Below, piece after piece: positions 60,216-64,000 of a DNA stretch of 64,000 nt. Numbering within the stretch: position 1 is the first letter of the stretch; every line of letters starts with the position of its first letter. The position numbers were made by a program, and so were the translations under genes. Below the pieces are notes generated by a model that saw only the letters and a list, made by a program, of their open reading frames with translations, was not told the DNA's origin and searched no databases. The stretch comes from Pyronema omphalodes (taxonomy: Eukaryota; Ascomycota; Pezizomycetes; Pezizales; Pyronemataceae). The DNA lies in the NCBI GenBank assembly GCA_024516155.1, contig JAJJXM010000028.1, positions 496,001 to 560,000 on the forward strand, read 5' to 3'.

Positions 60216-60616
60216 ACAACGACCATAACAATAAAAACAAAATAACCAAAATCAAAAACACTTCATCCTTCATCCCCAAATCCATACATACTCGCATCCT
60301 TCATCCCCCAATCCATACATACTCAAAACCTGGAATTCGGAACTCGGAACTTCGAAAGTTTAAAAGGTTTATGTCTGTAAAATGGAATATATAATATATA
60401 ATAGATGGATATCTATACTCCTCCGCTTTGCTTGTATCGTATCATATCGTATCGTATCGTATCATTGCTGTCTGTCGTCACGTTTTTAGGTTGAGATTAT
60501 TGAGATTATTGTGTTGAAGGATGTTCTTGTTGGAGATTGTTGTGTTGGAGATTGTTGCATGTGTTGATAACTTGATATGATGATGGTGCATATCGTGACT
60601 GATATCGAAACTGATG

Positions 60617-60740
60617 GGGACTGATGTCGGGCATGTCGGGACTGATGTCGGGACTGATGTCGGGACTGATGTCGGGACTGATGTCGGGACTGATGCCGGG
60701 ACTGATGTCGGGACTGATGTCGGGACCGATGGGGACTGAT
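60617..60740 (+). repeat. 12-bp minisatellite
   Basis: About nine copies of the unit CGGGACTGATGT, with a few substitutions (GCATGT, GATGCC). It lies between the two copies of the duplicated block. Confidence 0.9.
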
Positions 60741-61017
60741 GGTGATGGTGTTGGGGCTGTATATATCTATATCTATATCCAGATCCACTATGTAATTTCC
60801 AACCCGTGGGCCGTCTAGCTTAGCTTAGCTTAGCTTATATACCTATACCTATACTTATCCCTAAGTCTTGACTCTTATGTAGTGTAGTACTGTACAGTAA
60901 TGGAAATTCATATCAAGCAGCAGTCAAGCAGCAAGCGCGAGAGAGAAAAATAGAGAGAGTATCCTTTTTTCTTCTTTTTTAATTTTGCTGCGGATAAGAT
61001 AAAATCTGGTTATATTG

Positions 61018-61738
61018 TTATTCTTATAATGGATGCATGGATTGATGGAATGGATGGAATTGTGGAATTGTGGAACAAGCAATGGAAAGTTTTCGTATGG
61101 GATGAATTGGAGGTGTGAATTGGAGGTGTGAATTGGAGGTGTGAATAGGAGGGGTGTGGTTGCGATGCGATGGTATTCAGTTTTTTTTTTTTTTTTCGCT
61201 GCGGATTGAACTGTACAAACTAAACTGAAAGTTAAACTTAAAATGAAATGGGGTTTCTGTATATTTGTACACCTGTATACATGTTCACCTGTATACCTCT
61301 GTACTTGCATCGGGGTCCGGGGAAGGTGAATGTTATGACGCGTGAAAGCGGGATTAGGAAGTGTGGAAGTTGGGTTAAAGTCGGGTGATTAATTTCTGGT
61401 AGAGACTATGGAGTGGAGTGGAGTGGATTGGAGTGAAGACGATAACAACAACAACAATAAAAATCAAAATAACTAAAAACACTACCTGCATCATTTATCC
61501 ACGCATCCACGCATCCTTCATCCCCGCATACTCGGAACTCGAAACTCGAAATTCGGAACTCGGAACTTCGAAAGTTTATGTCTGTAACATATAATATATA
61601 ATACATAATAGATTGATATCTATACTCCTCCGCTTTGCTTGTATCTGTCTGTCTGTCTGCCGTCACGTTTTTAGGTTGAGATTTTTATGTTGAAGAATGT
61701 TCTTGTTGGAGATTGTTGCGTTGGAGAATGTTCTTGTA
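61018..61738 (+). repeat. duplicated intergenic block, short copy (B)
   Basis: The same sequence phrases in the same order as 58807-60567, but about 720 bp long against about 1760 bp, because the tandem tracts are short. For example, only one AAGTTGGGTTAAAG remains at about 61366. The poly-T followed by CGCTGCGGATTGAAC and GAAATGGGGTTTCT are recognisable anchors. It is noncoding. Confidence 0.85.
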
Positions 61739-62216
61739 CACACGCTGCCAATGACTGATGTGAAATTCCGATCGAAAAAGAAAATACACACCTCCGATTG
61801 CTTGGGCTATACAGTTTTCGACTGACTCTCTCGGAAATTATAGATATATGAACTGACATCCTCGGCACTTCAATTATCAGAAAAAAAGTCGCCGTAATTC
61901 TTCGGTCTCCTCGTGACGGGAGAAGTACATGATTGATGTACTCTACACGATATTACATGGCACTGCTGTGTCGGTTTCTTTTTTCTTAAGATTGATTGAT
62001 GAATCATACGCTGACAGTGGACTAAAACACCCAGGCAGGACAACTTGCTTCAGATATACATAAATCACAGGGGTGATCAAAACGTTCTAGCATAGATAAA
62101 GTATTCAACTGTTAAAAACTTATACGTCATCAATTTCTAGGTTACAACGACTTCTTAACATAAATTCCGAGGCCACCCATACTTTAATTCCGAATCTCTA
62201 CGCCCATTCTCATTCC
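61739..62216. other. 3' flank of the NB-ARC/TPR gene
   Basis: No gene or repeat of note. It probably contains the 3' untranslated region of the minus-strand gene ending at 62217. Confidence 0.5.
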
Positions 62217-64000
62217 TCAACCACGCCTGGTGAAACGGACCTTCTCTTCAAGATCTTGCGCCTCCGTCAACTTTCCTAACTCTCTGTATGTGATCGCAAG
62301 ATTATTCATGGCTTCTAAAGTATCTGTGTGCTCCTCCCCAAGCGTGCGTCTCCTCACTTCCAGAACCTTCTCTTCAAGCTCTTTTACCTCCTTCCACCTC
62401 CCACCCATGTTCGTATATGTGACCGCAAGATTATTCATGGCTTCTAAAGTAGCTGTGTGCTCCTCCCCAAGTGTGTGTCTCCTCACTTCAAGAACCTTCT
62501 CTTCAAGCTCTTGCACCTCCTTCCACCTCCCACCCATGTTCGTATATGTGACCGCAAGATTTTGCATGCTCAGCAACGTATCTGGGTGCTCCTCTCCAAG
62601 CGTGCGCCTCCTCACTTCAAGAACCTTCTCTTGCAGCTCTTGCTTCTCGTTCAACCTTCCTAGTTGTCCGTATGTGATCGCAAGATTCTGCATGCCCAGC
62701 AACGTATCCGGATGTTCCTCTCCAAGCGTGCGCCTACTCACTTCAAGAACCTTCTCTTGCAGCTCTTGCACTTCTTTCAACCTCCCACCCAGCTTTATAT
62801 ATGTGTTCGCAAGATTATGCATGCTCGCCAACGTATCTGGATGCTCCTCTCCAAGCGTGCGCCTCCTCACTTCAAGAACCTTCTCTTCAAGCTCTTGCAC
62901 CTCCTTCCACCTCTCACCCATGTTCGTATATGTGACCGCAAGATTATTCATGGCTCTTAAAGTATCTGGATGCTCCTCTCCAAGTGTGCGCCTCCTCACT
63001 TCCAGAACCTTCTCGTCGAGCCTTTGAGCCTCTTTCAAACGCCCAAGGTATTGCAACATACTTCCAACAGAAGCCATAGCACCTAGAGTTTTATGGCTGT
63101 CTTCTCCCATCAAACCAGCGTACATCTTTCTGGCCCGGTCGTGCAGTGTTAGAGATGCCGAGTACCTTCCCAGTGCCTCGGAAAGATAATGACCAGCCTT
63201 CTCACATAAACTCGCACCTTCCTCTGAATCATTCTTTACATTCTCAAGTATTGCCATGACATGAGGTAGGTAAACTCGCCATGCTGCCCAATTTTCGTAT
63301 TCGGAATTGGGTAACGTATTGGCTAGAAGCGTAGACGCCGTATCCAACGCAGTTTCCATTCCACCAGATCCCAAATAGGTTCGCATGGCAAAATGAACGA
63401 GTGCATGGATTTCATATCCCTTGCCGGATTCGAAGGCAACATTTGCGTGCTGGAGAATCGAAAAGTTGACGAGCTTGTCGAGTGCCTCGGAAATGTGAAA
63501 CTCATCGTCAACGCCATCCAGATGGATCTGAAAAAGTAGATCTTGGGGGATTTCCTTCCTGTCGATACAGGCCATGAACCGAAGAAATGAGTCCGCCAGC
63601 TTTGACTGCTTCTGGATTTGCCGAAAGCTGATAGAGAAGGTTGTCAGGATAGTCTCTGCATTACTGCCATTGTCCCTCCAAAGGTTGTCGTGCGGCTTCG
63701 ATAATAGGCGCTTGAGCGTGCTTGATTTCTTCTTGTCTTCAAACATCTCGAGATATTGGGATGGGCTAATCGAGCGATTGCGATTCAAATATGCTGCTAC
63801 TTGTACAATTGCAAGGGGGAGGTATTGTAATTCTGCTAAGAGGCGGTGTAAAGCGGTATTGTTATCTTCAGCTGCGTTTTCTTCTTCCGGGTAATGGTGG
63901 TAAAAAAGCTCCATCGCCTGCTCCGGGTTCAGATCTGATTTGAGTATGACGTTCTGATTTGCCAAGTTCAGTGCGACTTCTCGGTCTCTAGTCGTGACGA
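62217..64000 (-). CDS. NB-ARC/TPR (kinesin-light-chain-like repeat) receptor-type protein, C-terminal part
   Basis: On the minus strand the frame is open to the window edge and ends at a TGA at 62217, so the N-terminus and P-loop lie outside. The first visible residues (TTRDREVALNLANQ) and the LPLAI motif (AELQYLPLAIVQVAAYL) mark the end of an NB-ARC domain. A winged-helix-like linker follows (RFMACIDRKEIPQDLLF, SEALDKLVNFSILQ, YEIHALVHFAMR). The C-terminus holds six full tetratricopeptide units of 42-43 residues with the signature EKVLEVRRRTLGEEHPDTL...NLA.TY, plus degenerate units before and after. Such fungal NLR-like proteins are linked to self/non-self recognition and stress responses; that role is inferred. 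The repeats are almost identical to one another at DNA level. Confidence 0.9.
   Translation of the reverse strand, partial: VTTRDREVALNLANQNVILKSDLNPEQAMELFYHHYPEEENAAEDNNTALHRLLAELQYLPLAIVQVAAYLNRNRSISPSQYLEMFEDKKKSSTLKRLLSKPHDNLWRDNGSNAETILTTFSISFRQIQKQSKLADSFLRFMACIDRKEIPQDLLFQIHLDGVDDEFHISEALDKLVNFSILQHANVAFESGKGYEIHALVHFAMRTYLGSGGMETALDTASTLLANTLPNSEYENWAAWRVYLPHVMAILENVKNDSEEGASLCEKAGHYLSEALGRYSASLTLHDRARKMYAGLMGEDSHKTLGAMASVGSMLQYLGRLKEAQRLDEKVLEVRRRTLGEEHPDTLRAMNNLAVTYTNMGERWKEVQELEEKVLEVRRRTLGEEHPDTLASMHNLANTYIKLGGRLKEVQELQEKVLEVSRRTLGEEHPDTLLGMQNLAITYGQLGRLNEKQELQEKVLEVRRRTLGEEHPDTLLSMQNLAVTYTNMGGRWKEVQELEEKVLEVRRHTLGEEHTATLEAMNNLAVTYTNMGGRWKEVKELEEKVLEVRRRTLGEEHTDTLEAMNNLAITYRELGKLTEAQDLEEKVRFTRRG

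Larger units (their letters stand above)
58807..60567 (+). repeat. duplicated intergenic block, long copy (A)
   Basis: It shares its order of elements with 61018-61738: TAATGGATGCATGG, repeated GAATTGTGG, AAAGTTTTCGTATGGG, repeated AGGTGTGAATTGG, a poly-T, AACTGAAAG...AAATGGGGTTTCT, a CACCTGTATACC region, an AAGTTGGGTTAAAG region, AATCAAAA, CGGAACTTCGAAAGTTT, TATCTATACTCCTCCGCTTTG, GTCACGTTTTTAGG and GATGTTCTTGTTGGAG. In this copy the simple repeats inside are much longer: a TCCACCTG-type tract (59200-59450), an 11/12-bp minisatellite (59783-60059), a G-run, an ACAATG tract and more. It is noncoding. Confidence 0.85.

Noticed and set aside
62230..63027. Plus-strand 265-residue Ser/Cys-rich repeat frame
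   Set aside because: Shadow of the tandem TPR units on the other strand.

Overview
The window looks like genomic DNA of a filamentous ascomycete (Pezizomycotina, plausibly Leotiomycetes). The reasons are short GT-AG introns (48 to about 290 nt), an Arg tRNA with a 9-nt intron, and typical fungal gene families: a Sfh5-type CRAL-TRIO protein, a ROG1-type DUF676 serine esterase, an Asteroid/XPG-like protein, an NB-ARC/TPR protein and two families of fungal membrane proteins of unknown function. The order assignment is inference only. I count nine protein genes or gene ends in 64 kb, so the region is gene-poor and repeat-rich.

Layout. 1-1950 is the 3' part of a two-exon membrane protein gene. 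4298-4956 (minus) is a small two-exon gene of unknown function. 4957-20134 is almost geneless: an intron-containing tRNA-Arg(TCG) at 10846, then an array of a 28-bp motif (13852-19327). 20135-22070 (Asteroid-like nuclease fold) and 23295-24347 (single-pass membrane protein) form a small gene island. 24348-35926 is again geneless: a hAT transposon remnant, a second array of the same 28-bp motif built into ~1.1-kb tandem duplications (26.3-29.0 kb), a 13-bp minisatellite and two tiny foldback elements. 35927-40737 holds two lineage-specific genes. 41605-42752 has two miniature inverted-repeat elements. 44747-48241 (minus) is the large ROG1-type esterase gene and 49813-50541 an unknown gene. 50542-56961 is a microsatellite-rich desert. 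56962-58299 is the Sfh5-like gene. 58807-61738 is a duplicated intergenic block with very unequal microsatellite expansion. 62217-64000 (minus) is the C-terminal part of an NB-ARC/TPR receptor-like gene cut by the window edge.

The housekeeping-type genes (Asteroid-like, membrane protein, ROG1-type, Sfh5-type) probably act independently; I see no biosynthetic cluster. The feature I find most unusual is the 28-bp motif CGCTTGCTT-N4-GTAG-N3-CTTGGCYG. It occurs about 31 times in two clusters more than 7 kb apart, in both orientations, as direct repeats, as head-to-head and tail-to-tail palindromes, and at the ends of ~500-bp units. It is conserved while the sequence around it varies. I do not recognise it as any named element.
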